Assembly: GCA_032690845.1 (NCBI GenBank)
Contig: CM064429.1
Location: 21,611,807-21,675,806, forward strand
Reading direction: 5' to 3'
From: Eleusine coracana subsp. coracana
Taxonomy: Eukaryota > Streptophyta > Magnoliopsida > Poales > Poaceae
DNA length: 64,000 bases
Shown in pieces: positions 34,501 to 44,878 of this stretch. The notes below the pieces were generated by a model. The model was not told where the DNA came from and searched no databases. It was given only the letters and a program-made list of their open reading frames with translations. The position numbers and the translations under genes are program-made. The stretch's first letter is position 1. Each line of letters starts with the position of its first letter.

Positions 34501-34907
34501 GTTGGAGCGTGGCTTGTGGTCACCCGATGGTACCAGTACTTCCATCCTTTGATATCCGATGGCCATGACCGGAAGACGGTTTTCCATTCATCCAAAGAGG
34601 CAGTTCAGGTTTTGAGGGTCCTAAATAATAATGATGAGGATATGTGATAGAAGGGATGCATATTTGGTCCATGAGTCCCTACGGGAAAAACAAAAACAAG
34701 CCAAAAATCAATGCGAAGAACTATGGCATGACAGGATAAGAAGGAGATACAAGAAGTTATTGCTAGTTCATGGAAGAGCTACAGTAAGTATGAATCTATA
34801 TACAGTAAATAAGAACAGAGCAGTTTGAATCTAAGGATGGTGAATCCTAGGAAGAAGACAAAAGCGAAGGAGAAGTTTACCTCAGGAACTACATGCGGGG
34901 TCGCCAT
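31554..34907 (-). pseudogene. Antisense eight-exon gene with plant-mobile-domain-like region inside element D
   Basis: I read eight exons on the minus strand: 34881-34907 (ATG, 9 codons), 33379-34678, 33032-33302, 32888-32962, 32714-32821, 32465-32647, 32315-32404 and 31554-32246. Introns are 202, 76, 69, 66, 66, 60 and 68 bp, all GT...AG and A/T-rich. The frame continues across every junction, and exons 4-8 are multiples of three. Exon 2 holds a plant-mobile-domain-like region (FWSGALNAF, FNDGAMAPSL, NMWLDHFVFCG, PLGCYVLREVY, WWFIQLWL). Exons 3-7 encode a Pro/Ser/Thr-rich linker and exon 8 a coiled coil. About eleven in-frame stops, a 4-bp loss near 34590, a frame change near 34290 and an extra base near 33300 disable it. 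Antisense ORFs are known in Tat elements; the exon layout is my reading and needs transcripts. Confidence 0.78.
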
Positions 34908-35054
34908 TACTGGAGGAGAGGTTGAGGCCGCTGGAATTCATCGGTGGTTGAGTTCAGAATTGTCTGAGACAAAGAAGTGCGCCAGCAAAGCAGAGGAGAG
35001 AGAAGAAGGTGAAAAGGCTCGAGCACGGGTGAAAATGGAAGAAGGAAGAAGATG

Positions 35055-35062
35055 CATTTATA
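35055..35062 (-). promoter_or_regulatory. TATA-like box upstream of the antisense gene
   Basis: Minus strand TATAAATG about 150 bp upstream of the ATG at 34907, inside D between the gene and the 3' LTR. This spacing would give a leader of about 120 bases. It suggests the antisense gene had its own promoter. Confidence 0.45.
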
Positions 35063-35149
35063 AAGATGGGACGTCTATAGGTTGCGGTAAATGCACGTGA
35101 TAAACAAGGATATAAAATCCGGCGCACGAAGATTTCGTACCCCGGACTC

Positions 35150-35166
35150 GGGGGGGGGGGGGCATG
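35150..35166 (+). other. G tract preceding the D 3' LTR
   Basis: Thirteen G residues (35150-35162) and CATG lie immediately before TGTTGGCACC. Placed like a polypurine tract; long G tracts at this place occur in Tat-type elements. Confidence 0.65.
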
Positions 35167-36378
35167 TGTTGGCACCAGAATTTGGACCGGTCCTATTGGC
35201 CAGAGAGAAGGAGTTGAAATTGACCAAGGTCAGCGAAGTTCAACGGCTGAAGGGAATAAAGTGGGCCTGATAGGGTTATTTTATCTATTTCTGTTTAGTT
35301 TAGATTTTGTTTAGAAATATATACAGTCAGTTTGTTTGTTTGGAAATCAAAGAGTCTTGACCGAATCGGGTCAGAACCCCTTACACAGGGCTATAAATAT
35401 GTAATAGGGTCTATACGAGAAAAACAACACTTTCGTTCAATACAATTCGGCGCATCGCCAAACCTTTTCTCGACGACATCCACATCTCGCGTGGGCTGCA
35501 TCGGCTCCGATCTCGGTGAGAGACTTGGATTAGTCAACCTCGGTAATTCTATCGATTTCAACTAGTACTTTCTCATTGATTTGATATTCTAGTTGTTATC
35601 TTTAGAATTGCTAGTTATCCGGTAATTAGATCTTAATAGCGTTTATACTATCGACTTTTGATTGCAATACTATCTTGGTTATGTCCGGTCTATTGTAATC
35701 TTTAGTAGGTTTTATGAGTTCGATTTAGATCTGTTATTCAAGTCATCCTACCGATTTTACCCATAATTGGAGAGTTTTTAGTTCTATTTGCTTTGTTTGG
35801 GCACTGTCTCGATTAACTTCGATCTGCTTGAGCCAGTGAGGCCGCATCGATTCTGACCTCTTGCTAAGTCAATAGGATTAGGTACGATTCGATCATGGGT
35901 AGAGTTGATAGGGTTCTATCGGGATGTTTAGCGGACAAGCTATCACGGTTCAATTGACTTCTCAGTGTTTCACTTGTTTATTATTGTATTAATAGAAGTC
36001 GAGTCTGTGCATGATTACTGTACTTCTATTGACTCTGGCCCATCGACTTTTCTTCATCGACCGAGTGGGTTTTAGCATGTTTATCATACATCTATCGAGT
36101 TTGCTTCTCCAATTCACTTATTGTCGGCACTATTTATGCAATATTTAATACTCGTTTATTGAATTGCCGATAAGCCGATACAAATTAGCCGGTTAGTTTA
36201 TTTTAACAATATTATTTATTGTTTATAGCCATCGGCTGGTTTTTACTAACAATGATTATCGGCTTTCTTCATCGGTCTGTCCTGGGCCGGTGACCCGTGG
36301 AATTTGACCATTTGTCTCTTTGTCGATTTGTAGGGAAAATCGACTGGCACGTCCCGGATTCTTTATGTTGAGCCTACA
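35167..36378 (+). repeat. 3' LTR of D
   Basis: 1212 bp. It starts TGTTGGCACC and ends GAGCCTACA, an imperfect inverted terminal match (GCCAACA expected). A TATA-like TATAAATA is at 35392-35399. The right half is rich in ccgat/atcgg words. No open frame of note. The 3' border is inferred from the terminal match, because the other LTR is not in view. Confidence 0.65.
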
Positions 36379-37633
36379 CTAGAGTTAAGCAAATCTCGCA
36401 TGTATCATTTCCCTTTTCAACCACCACATGCATGATAAACTAAAAACAACAAAAAGATTTATTTCCCTTTCACATGCATGGTAAAAAGAAAATTAAAAAA
36501 TAAATAAATAAATTTGCTTTTCACATGCGCGGTATAAATGCATAAGGGTTCCTATGTTGAGATGATGAATAGTTTCACTATCTTTTTCTTTTCATATGCC
36601 TGGTTTACAACCTAGCACTCTATCTAGGTTTGGTTTGTTGGCATGATTAAATTTCACCTCAAACACACTAGTGGGTAGCATAAGCATTATCCTTCTAGGT
36701 TGTTGGGAGATATGATATGGTTAGTTAGGGCTGCTATGATCTTGCTCAATTTGTGAAACTTGACACCCGGAGAATTAATTTGATAAAAATGACAAGTTCC
36801 TCGATGATATGAATTCCTACCATAACCATACCTTGTGCTGCATTGCAAAACCTTCTACATATGCTACTTGTATTTTCATTGAGCCTTGTCAAAATTGTGT
36901 GACCCTAGTGAGAAATATTTTCTGGATTCATGATCAAGTCCACGCACATCACGCTAAGTTTCCACATAGGAAATTAGCAATCATCCATGTCACACCTTCC
37001 ATCCTCAAAATAAAGACTCTGCCTTTATGAGTGATCTCTCCCCAAGGCAATCATGGTTATGGCTATAAAAAAAGCATGAAAGAAAAAGAAAAACAAAAAC
37101 TCTTGCTCTATGAAGAGCTTGAGAGAAAAAGAAAGAAAAAGATAGCCAAAACTGCCAAATAAAGGGAGAGACAAATAAAGAAGAGTCTCCATTCCACTCA
37201 CCAAATCCACCACACTTGCATATCTTGATCATGCTTGTAGGAAATGTTTTCTCCATGGATCCACTCTTTTGACTCGGCGACATATGAAATACAAGTATGC
37301 CACATTTATCCTTACCTAGAGCTCCACATATCAGCCTCCAGAGGTAGGATTTTTGAGGCATCATAATACCTTGGTGAGGAATTTGAGAGGTAGATGTAAT
37401 GGTAGTCCTACGGACTGTTCTGTCTTCCAACCGCCCAAGATTTGGAGAAGCTACAACGCCCCACAGGTAATATAAGGTGAAGTACTCGTGCCAACTTATT
37501 CAATCCTTTATAGAATGACTTAGATGTGCATTTGGGTATATATAAAGAGTAGGACATTGTAGCAACTCCTGATCAACACAAACCTGAGTTTCGCCTTCAC
37601 TCGGGATAAGCAAAGGTTCAACTTGAGGTGTCT
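36379..37633 (+). other. 3' internal spacer of element E, ending in a purine-rich tract
   Basis: A/T-rich, non-coding. The end (ctcgggataagcaaaggttc, then aacttgaggtgtc) is the wording that precedes the 3' LTR in many grass Athila/Tat elements, so this is the end of an element whose 3' LTR starts at 37634. Short frames here have no recognisable domain. Confidence 0.55.
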
Positions 37634-37977
37634 GTTGACGGTGGTTAAATACCAATTTTGACCATCAATATACCTATAAAAGTAGGAAGACTTAGCATTT
37701 CATACTTGCATATTAGTTAGGAATAATAAGATTCCACTTGTCCTTGGAGATTTATGTGCATGCAGGGATTTGATACAAAAGAAGTGGAGAAATGGAGCAT
37801 AATCTGAGGAAACACCATTCCAGCCAATAGGACGGTGCCAACTGGACTTCGCCCGGATCACATACGTGGCCACATAAGATTCCTCCAGAGAACACCGCCT
37901 TAAACAAGAAGAGGATCCACATGTCTGCCACTGAGAGAAAGCACAAGGGGAAAGGGCCCAGTGGCGGTCAGCTGACC

Positions 37978-39518
37978 TGATGAGTACATCGCACCCAATG
38001 ATACACACAACACTCCAACTAAGATGAAAATTCTTGTGCATCACCTGAATTTACAGGTGAGATTGTTTCTAATGTTTTTATTATGTGGTTTTGAGAATAG
38101 ATTGCTACCTAATGAATTAATTGTTGTTAGGAACCATGGAGATGATTATGAGATAGCTGGGGAGGTGATTGGAGGCGTTATGGGCCAGCAAGGACGTCCA
38201 AGCCAAGGTGGAGGCCCAATCAAAACCGACTTCGAGTCTGTTTTGGAGCCCAGGACTAGTCTGCACTAAAACGGAAGCCCATGATGCATACGGATACGGA
38301 TTTGGACGTTCTATATATGCCTCGAAAGATAACGAACAGACCTTTCTAACCCAGCCAGTCCCATGTCAAAATTCGTCCCGAGCCATCGGCAATCGCCAAA
38401 ACATATCAACTTTCTGAATCTGTCCTGGTGCCGCGACACCGTAATCGATCTTTGGGTCATGTATCGAGTTGAGCCCACTTAGGGCTGCGTCCAGGGGGTC
38501 TTGCAGAATCCTAGGGTCCTCATATACAGCCGCCACCTTGATGAGGACATCAACGACATACGAATAATGATGACGGAAGATGGCGCGCCAAACCAAGCTG
38601 TCACGCCTCCACCTCTCGTCGTCGCGCCTCCTCGAGTTACGGATCCATCTTCTAACGAGACGACGACGTACAAGGGCCCAATCACTAGAGCTCGAGCCCA
38701 GGAATTGAAGACGGTTTTGATGCTAAGGAACGACAGCCCAGGATGATGTCGCCCGAAGACCCACATGGCCCAAGTCGCACGACTCCCTCTCCACCGCGCG
38801 CCTCTCCACTTCAGCCGGCCCTAGATGCCTCGTCCTCCCCCTATATAGTCAAGGGCTGCGCCCCTTGTAATCTTTGAGTTTTGTTTTAAGTTTAGCCTAG
38901 CTATACATCCGTCTCTCGACGTAAATTCAGAACTCCACCTTCGTGCAATACATCAGATTGCTCGCCTCTAATTCTTGCTCGTTCTTCGATTGCGCGTAAG
39001 AATTGATCCTCCTGATCAGGTTGATCTTATTTACCGCAAGGTTAATATCCTCCGGAAGTTGGTTCAGCGATTGCATTGGCGCTTCGGTATGCTCGTCGTA
39101 GTCGGATCGTGAGGGTCAACATCCACCAAATCGAAGTTATCTCCACTCGCCGAAAGATAGGGCACTCTACACCTATCACACCTCTTCATTAGGGTTTGGC
39201 TTTTGCTTAGATTATTCTGTTGATAACAGTTTTGCCGTTTGATCGGTTTGTGAGACCCCAACTTGTGACATTCATCGTATACTTGCAAATTTGGTTGCAT
39301 TCTTCTTTGTTCTTGCTTGTGTTCTTGATTTGCAGGCAAGGATAAGCCTTCTCGGTGAGGTCAATCATTTTGAACGGTTGATAACCAGAGGAGACGTTGT
39401 GCTACGATTGCGGGGTTCAGAACGTGTCGTTCGGAAGCCGGATCGATTTGTGTATCGCCTCCGCCTTAATCAAGATTATCAGAACCTATCGGAAGATCGG
39501 GAACCCTTGTTCACATCA
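37978..39518 (+). repeat. Solo LTR I (about 0.9 kb, split by A4)
   Basis: Begins TGATGAGTACATC and ends TTCACATCA, with perfect TSD TGACC at 37973-37977 and 39519-39523. The E LTR continues directly on each side, as the E2 copy confirms. Without A4 it is 896 bp. The first 13 bases match the start of family A (TGATGAGGACATC) except one, which suggests a related CRM-like family. No internal region remains, so LTR-LTR recombination is likely. Confidence 0.8.
38539..39178 (+). repeat. Solo LTR A4 (family A)
   Basis: A complete 640-bp family A LTR, TGATGAGG...CTATCA, with perfect TSD CACCT at 38534-38538 and 39179-39183. No PBS or internal sequence follows. It includes the last 69 codons of gag-pol. 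It lies inside solo LTR I. Confidence 0.95.
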
Positions 39519-39681
39519 TGACCTCCCCCCTAGTAGCCCGACCTGGTGTTGAGCCCATTTCGGCCGGGCTTCCACGTGTCAACTCTTCAGCCCTTGGGCA
39601 ACGTCGGTGCATGGTGATTCCGAGACAGGGGAGAGCTTCACTTGAACACACACGCTCAAGCGTTATTCCTTTCCCTCTTTT

Positions 39682-40034
39682 GGAGCATCTCCAAAAGCTC
39701 CCCAAAAAATTGATCCCAAAAGAATGTTTTTAGGAGCAACCCAAAAATTATTAGAGAGAAGTTTTCTTGTCTCCTCCAAGAGTTCTCCCTAAAAATAGAT
39801 AACGAAAACTTTTGGTTGGGCCATGTCAGCATCTGGGACCACAACAACATTAATTCCCTTGTAAATACAAGGATTGGAGCTCCCAATTTTTTCCTCATTT
39901 CTAGCTAAAAATGAGGAGAATTTAGGGAGAGAATAAATCTGTGAGTTGTTTTGGGGAGCTATTGGAGATGGGATTTATATTAAACCCCATTAATTTGATT
40001 TAGGGAGAGTTTATGGGGATCTCTTGGATAGACT
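39682..40034. mobile_element. MITE-like insertion in the E LTR
   Basis: About 350 bp, A/T-rich, with imperfect terminal inverted repeats: left GGAGCATCTCCAAAAGCTCC, right (reverse complement) GAGTCTATCCAAGAGATCCC. The related LTR at 43731-44860 lacks it and shows the empty site near 44299-44320. Flanks carry ctctttt and ctcttac, compatible with a decayed 8-9 bp duplication, so a hAT- or Mutator-type origin is possible. No coding capacity. Confidence 0.65.
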
Positions 40035-41145
40035 CTTACTTAGTGGTTTCCTAGTCCTAGTGGAGTTTAGTGTAGGAGGAGCCTTGCTCAAGTCTCCAAG
40101 TCATAGGAGTATTGATATGGCTTTTGTACCTTTTTGTTTATTCTATTTTATTATGACTTCGCTCTATTCACTTAATATAGTTCTTCCATATAGTATGCTT
40201 ATGATATGTGTTCCTTGTCTAGTTATACATCATATTCATGTCATAGGACTTTATACTTTCATGATGATATAGAATTGCTACCTTGTTGTCATGATTGGCA
40301 TATACCTTGGCTATAGTCTAGATGTTATAATGCTAGTTATACTTTAGTCCAGTTGTTATGCTTCTATATGGGTTTGATATCTAATTAGGATTACAATTGC
40401 TTAGCTCATGACTTGTTAAGTCGTAGGGTTAGAGTTATGTATGCTTTAGTCCTTGTTAATCCAATAGGTGATTCTAATGTTTGATCAATGCTAGAGTTCT
40501 ACTTAATTGTGTAAGTGCGGTGCTTAGATGGCTAGGTAGTATCGATCTCCTCATAATCCATGGTTTGTAGAGGTAGGCATTAGGTGGTGACAGCCCTATC
40601 TATCCATTGTACTCCTCCACTTTCAATTAGGACGTGTGTCCAAAACGGAGTTGCCTTGTGTATGTCGGGCATCAATCCGTATACGAAGTGTTGAGTGCAT
40701 TAGACTTTGACTAGTATAGCGTTGCTTGTAATTGTTTGACTATGTGACTATACAGGTAGACTAACATTAGAGATACGGCTTTGCTTTCCTAACTAAAACT
40801 CCCTAGTGACTAAGACTTTTATTTATCTTTAGGAATGATTGCTCTGTGTGTCACACTACCCCTACCCTTTATTATACTTACCCCTATATAAACTCTGAGT
40901 ACTAATACAAATCATTATGTCTATGTTACTATTAATAATCATATATTCATGCGATGCCTTCCTTTGGTAGAACTATAAATGACAAGCTATTGGAGCAATC
41001 CAATAGTGTAATGCTACAACGGTATTTTCTGGGCGCTTGTGGATTTTACTCTATTGACACTGAGGTGCATCTTTATAATTATGTCTGGCACCATTGCCAG
41101 GGATGATTATATCGATGTAACTTAGCAAATGTCATCAAGCATTTC

Positions 41146-41163
41146 TGGTGCCGTTGCCGAGGA
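41146..41163 (+). other. Primer-binding site of E (tRNA-Asp-like)
   Basis: TGGTGCCGTTGCCGAGGA, two mismatches from the tRNA-Asp-type site TGGCGCCGTTGCCGGGGA used by Athila-group elements. It lies 8 bp after the LTR end. Confidence 0.7.
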
Positions 41164-41281
41164 AGGCATAGAAGAATATATTGTTAATAATGACATAAAA
41201 CATATTGGTTGTATGGTAGTCCTTGTTTGTGTAGGCTAACCTTGTATGTTTTCTGCTATTGGCATGAAAACAGGGTAGTGC

Positions 41282-41938
41282 ATGACTGGTTTTGATCTGC
41301 CTATGAACTTCATCGAGAATCCGGAAAGAGTTTTAAGGAAAAGTGGACTTACCATCTTTTCTCTTAGAAAGTCTAAGCCAGTAGGTCAACCAGTCATCAC
41401 CGCACAACTAAGATCCAAGCCAATGGCTGAGAAGGCTCTGAAGGACTATTCCGCTCCCTCTGCCAGTAACGTGCTCACTGGGCTCGAGATTGACATCAGG
41501 GATGGAAACTTTGACATCAAGACCAGTCTGATCACGATGGTGTGCCTAGCCCATTTTTTTTTTGGGAAAGCCAATGAGGACGCTAGTGCTCACTTGCAAT
41601 AATTCTTGATGTTGTGCAGCACCTTTACCATAAGGAACATGGCCCTAGATGCCATTGGGCTCCGCCTGTTCCCGTTATCACTGCTAGGCAAAGCCAAGCA
41701 GTGGTTCTACACCAACAATGAGGCTATCAACACTTGGGAGAAATGCTCCACTGCAGTCCTCATGAAGTTCTTCCTGTTGGGTAAAATCAATTCATTACGG
41801 GAAAGAATTTCAAGTTTCTAGCAGGCGGCTGGAGAAACAATACCAGAAGCGTGGGAAAGGCTTCAGGAGTATATCCTGGCCTATCCCCATCATGGAATGG
41901 ATAAGTGGCTTATTATCCAGAACTTCTACAATGGACTA
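41282..41938 (+). pseudogene. Gag fragment of E (Athila/Tat-type, two stops, truncated)
   Basis: The frame starts at ATG 41282, has stops at 41600-41602 and 41819-41821, and runs into LTR sequence at about 41938. The capsid-like part includes LRLFPLSLLGKAKQWF-type wording, AWERLQEYILAYPHHGM and IIQNFYNGL, which align with the gag of B2 (AWERYNEHMDACPHHGL, FYTGLN). Everything after FYNGL, including the rest of gag and all of pol, is missing through a deletion that ends inside the second LTR. Confidence 0.8.
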
Positions 41939-42984
41939 GTGGAGTTTAGTGTAGGAGGAGCCTTGCTCAAGTCGCCAAGTCATAGGAGTACTGGCATGGC
42001 TCTTGTACCTTTTCCTTTATTCTATTTTATTATGACTTTGTTCTATGTAATTAATATAGTTCTTCCATATAGTTGTGCTTATGGTATGTGTTCCTTTTTT
42101 GGTTATATATCATATTCATGTCATAGGACTTTATGCTTTCATGATGATATAGACTTTCTACCTTGTTGTTATGATTGACATATACCTTGACTATAGTCAA
42201 AATGTTATAATGCTAGTTATATTTTAGTCTAGTTGTTATGCTTCTACATGGGTTTTATATCCAATTAGGATTACAATTTCTCAGCTCATGACTTGTTAAT
42301 CCATAGGGTTAGAGTTATGTGTGCTTTAGTACTTGTTAATCCAATAGGTGATTCTAGTGTTTGATCAATGCTAGAGTTCTACTTAATTGTGTAAGCGTGA
42401 CGCTTAGACGGCTAAGTAGTATCGATCACCTCGTAATCCACGGTTTGTAGAGGTAGGCAGTAGATGGTGAGAGCCCTATCTTTCCTTTGTACTCCTCCAT
42501 GTTCGGTTACGACGTGTGTCCAAGACGGAGATGCCTTGTGTATGCCGGGCATGAATCCGTACATGAAGTGTAGAGAGCATTAGACTATGACTAGTATAAG
42601 ACTAGACTAACATTAGAGGTACGGCTTTGCTCTCCTAACTAAACCTCCTTAGAGACTTAGGACTTTTATTTATCTTTAGGAATGATTGCTCTATGTGTCA
42701 CACTACCCCTATCCATTATTATACTTATCCCTGTATAAACTCTAAATACTCATACCAATCTTTATGTCTTCGTTACTATTAACAATCATATATTCATGCT
42801 ATGCCCTCCTTTGGTAGAACTATAAATGACAAGATATTTGATCAATCCAATAGTGAAATGTTACAACGGTATTTTCCGTGCGCTTGCAGATTTTACTCTA
42901 TTGACACTGAGGTGCATCTTTATAATTATGTCTGGTGCCATTGCCAGGGATGATAATATTGATGTAACTTAGCAAACGTCAACA
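41937..42984 (+). repeat. Partial second E LTR (3' part)
   Basis: Aligns with the E LTR from about 40060 to its end, starting at ctagtggagtttagtgtagg and ending GCAAACGTCAACA. The 5' part is absent because of the deletion that joined gag to mid-LTR. The next five bases, CTGTC, resemble GTGTC before 37634 at four of five positions. Confidence 0.75.
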
Positions 42985-43022
42985 CTGTCCCCTCTTGGCT
43001 CCACCTCCAGTTTCTTGATGTC

Positions 43023-43613
43023 CTATCGATTCGGCCAGCTTTTGACTCCACCCATAAGGCAAGGCAGAAACTCAAACTCCTCTTCCTTGCCATTGAGGTT
43101 AAGACAGATTACTTCATCCCTGACATCAATTTGTATGAATGTGGCGCTTAAGAATGGCCGCCCAAGGATGAGCGGTGTACTCTTATTAACTTCCATGTCA
43201 AGCATCACAAAATCCAAAGGGACGAAGCATCCGTGGATCTCAACCAAAACTTCTTCGACAATTCCTGCAGGGTACCACATTGCTGAGTCGGCAAGTTGAA
43301 TTTGCATTTACGTGGGGACTAGGCCTATGAGGTTCAGCTTGTTGAAGATAGCTCTTGGCATGATGCTGACACTAGCTCCAAGGTCGCACAATGCTTGCTC
43401 GAAGAGTTCTGTCCCAATTGAGCATGATATCATCGGGCTCCCTGGATCACCTTGAATTACTAGGATGATGTTCCACTCATCCTCTTCATCATTTCTTTTG
43501 TGGTTAGTATACGACGGGTTGCAAGTAGGATTACTCACAAGCATTACCGCATTCACATTTTCTATGGTAGATTTGGGTTGCCCCGATATTTTTTCATAGT
43601 CCAAAGCACGCAA
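43023..43613 (-). pseudogene. Gag-pol protease fragment of E2
   Basis: A single frame with one stop at 43308-43310. It contains the aspartic protease signature in the plant Athila/Tat form (ALCDLGASVSIMP), then MQIQLADSAMWYPAGIVEEV, FVMLDMEV and LILGRPFL, the usual order for this protease. The N-terminal part (ISGQPKSTIENVN) would be the gag-protease linker. It is cut off after the protease by the neighbouring LTR. Retroelement protease cleaves the gag-pol precursor; this piece cannot function alone. Confidence 0.82.
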
Positions 43614-43730
43614 AGCAGCGGCTATTTGAGCTTGCTAAGTTTCAAACATTTTATTAAAACTAAGCTGGCTTTTAAAAGAAGAAGAAAGATCTTCTATCTT
43701 AGCATTAATGCTCCCTAAGTTCCTGTCAGT

Positions 43731-44860
43731 GGAGTACAATGGATAGATAGGGTTGTCACCATCTACTGCCTACCTCTACAAACCGTGGATTATGAGGTGA
43801 TCGATACTACCTAGCCGTCTAAGCACCGCGCTTACACATTTAAGTAGAACTCTAGCATTGATCAAACATTAGAATCACCTATTAGATTCACAAGGACTAA
43901 AGCATACATAACTCTAACCCTACGAACTAACAAGTCATGAGCTAAGCAATTGTAATCCTAATTGGATATCAAACCCATATAGAAGCATAACAACTGGACT
44001 AAAGTATAACTAGCATTATAACATCTAGACTATAGCCAAGGTATATGCCAATCATGACAACAAGGTAGCAATTCTATATCATCATGAAAGTATAAAGTCC
44101 GATGGCATGAATATGATATATATAACTAGACAAGGAACACATATCATAAGCATAACTATATGGAAGAACTATATTAAGTGAATAGAGCGAAGTCATAATA
44201 AAATAGAATAAACAAAAAGGTACAAAAGCCATACCAATACTCCTATGACTTGGAGACTTGAGCAAGGCTCCTCCTACACTAAACTCCACTACGACTAGGA
44301 AACTACTAAATGAAAGAGGAAAATGAATAACTCTTGAGTGTGTGTGTGTGTTGAAGTGAAGCTCTCCTCTTCTATTTATAGGAGCCATAAGTCAGTACTG
44401 GGGAGTAACCGCCACGGAACCACCATGCACCGATGTTGCCAAAGGGCTAAGGAGTTGACACGTGGAAGCCCGGCCGAAATGGCCTCAAGACCAGGTCGGG
44501 CGACCAAGGGGGGAGGTCGGCCGACCTGGCCCCGGGCTAGTTGGTCCTATGCTTCCTTGAGATGGCTGATAGGTGGGTCCTCTTCTGATTTGAGTCGGTG
44601 TTCTTAGGAGGAATCCTGTGCAGCCACATATGCACTCCGAGGGAAGTCCAGTTGGCACCATCCCATTGGCTAGAATGGTGTTTCCCCGGATTATGCTCCG
44701 TTTCTCTAATTCTTCTGTATCAAATCCCTGCATGCACATAAATCTCCAAGGACAAGTGGAATCTTATTATTCCTAACTAACATGCAAGTATGAAATGCTA
44801 AGTCTTCCTACTTTTATAAGTATATTTACGATCAAAATTGGTATTTAACGACCGTCAACA
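43731..44860 (-). repeat. LTR of E2, 5' part
   Basis: On the minus strand it starts TGTTGACGGTCG at 44860 and aligns with the E LTR as far as tatccattgtactcc. It keeps a TATA-like TATAAATAG (plus strand ctatttata near 44374-44382) that the E LTR at 37634 has lost, and shows empty sites for solo LTR I and for the MITE. Confidence 0.78.
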
Positions 44861-44878
44861 CTTTTAGGGTACCATCAC

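Larger units (their letters stand above)
30513..36378 (+). mobile_element. Element D: Tat-lineage Ty3/gypsy retrotransposon, 3' part
   Basis: Plus-strand integrase (30513-31433), an antisense multi-exon gene (34907-31554), a G tract and a 3' LTR (35167-36378). The wording of the integrase and the antisense ORF between pol and the 3' LTR are features of grass Tat-lineage elements. The 5' side is cut off by the C insertion at 30512/30513. D ends inside the 3' spacer of element E. Confidence 0.82.
37634..41137 (+). repeat. LTR of element E (with solo LTR I and a MITE inside)
   Basis: Starts TGTTGACGG, ends GCAAATGTCATCA (GTCAACA expected), and is followed by a PBS. Without the insertions (37978-39523 and about 39682-40034) it is about 1.6 kb. 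A minus-strand relative at 43731-44860 provides the alignment. Compared with that relative, a segment of about 50 bp including the TATA box is missing near 39622-39630. Purine-rich internal sequence lies on its left and PBS plus gag on its right. Confidence 0.75.
42985..44860 (-). mobile_element. Element E2: minus-strand relative of E, truncated
   Basis: The 5' part of an LTR (44860 down to about 43731) fused to a gag/protease fragment (about 43730-42985). The 3' half of the LTR, the PBS and most of gag are missing. Further pol sequence would have continued left but is replaced by the E insertion. Confidence 0.7.

Noticed and set aside
35150..35162. G tract as an assembly gap or sequencing artefact
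   Set aside because: Its position directly before an LTR start fits a polypurine tract of a Tat-type element, though its exact length may be unreliable.
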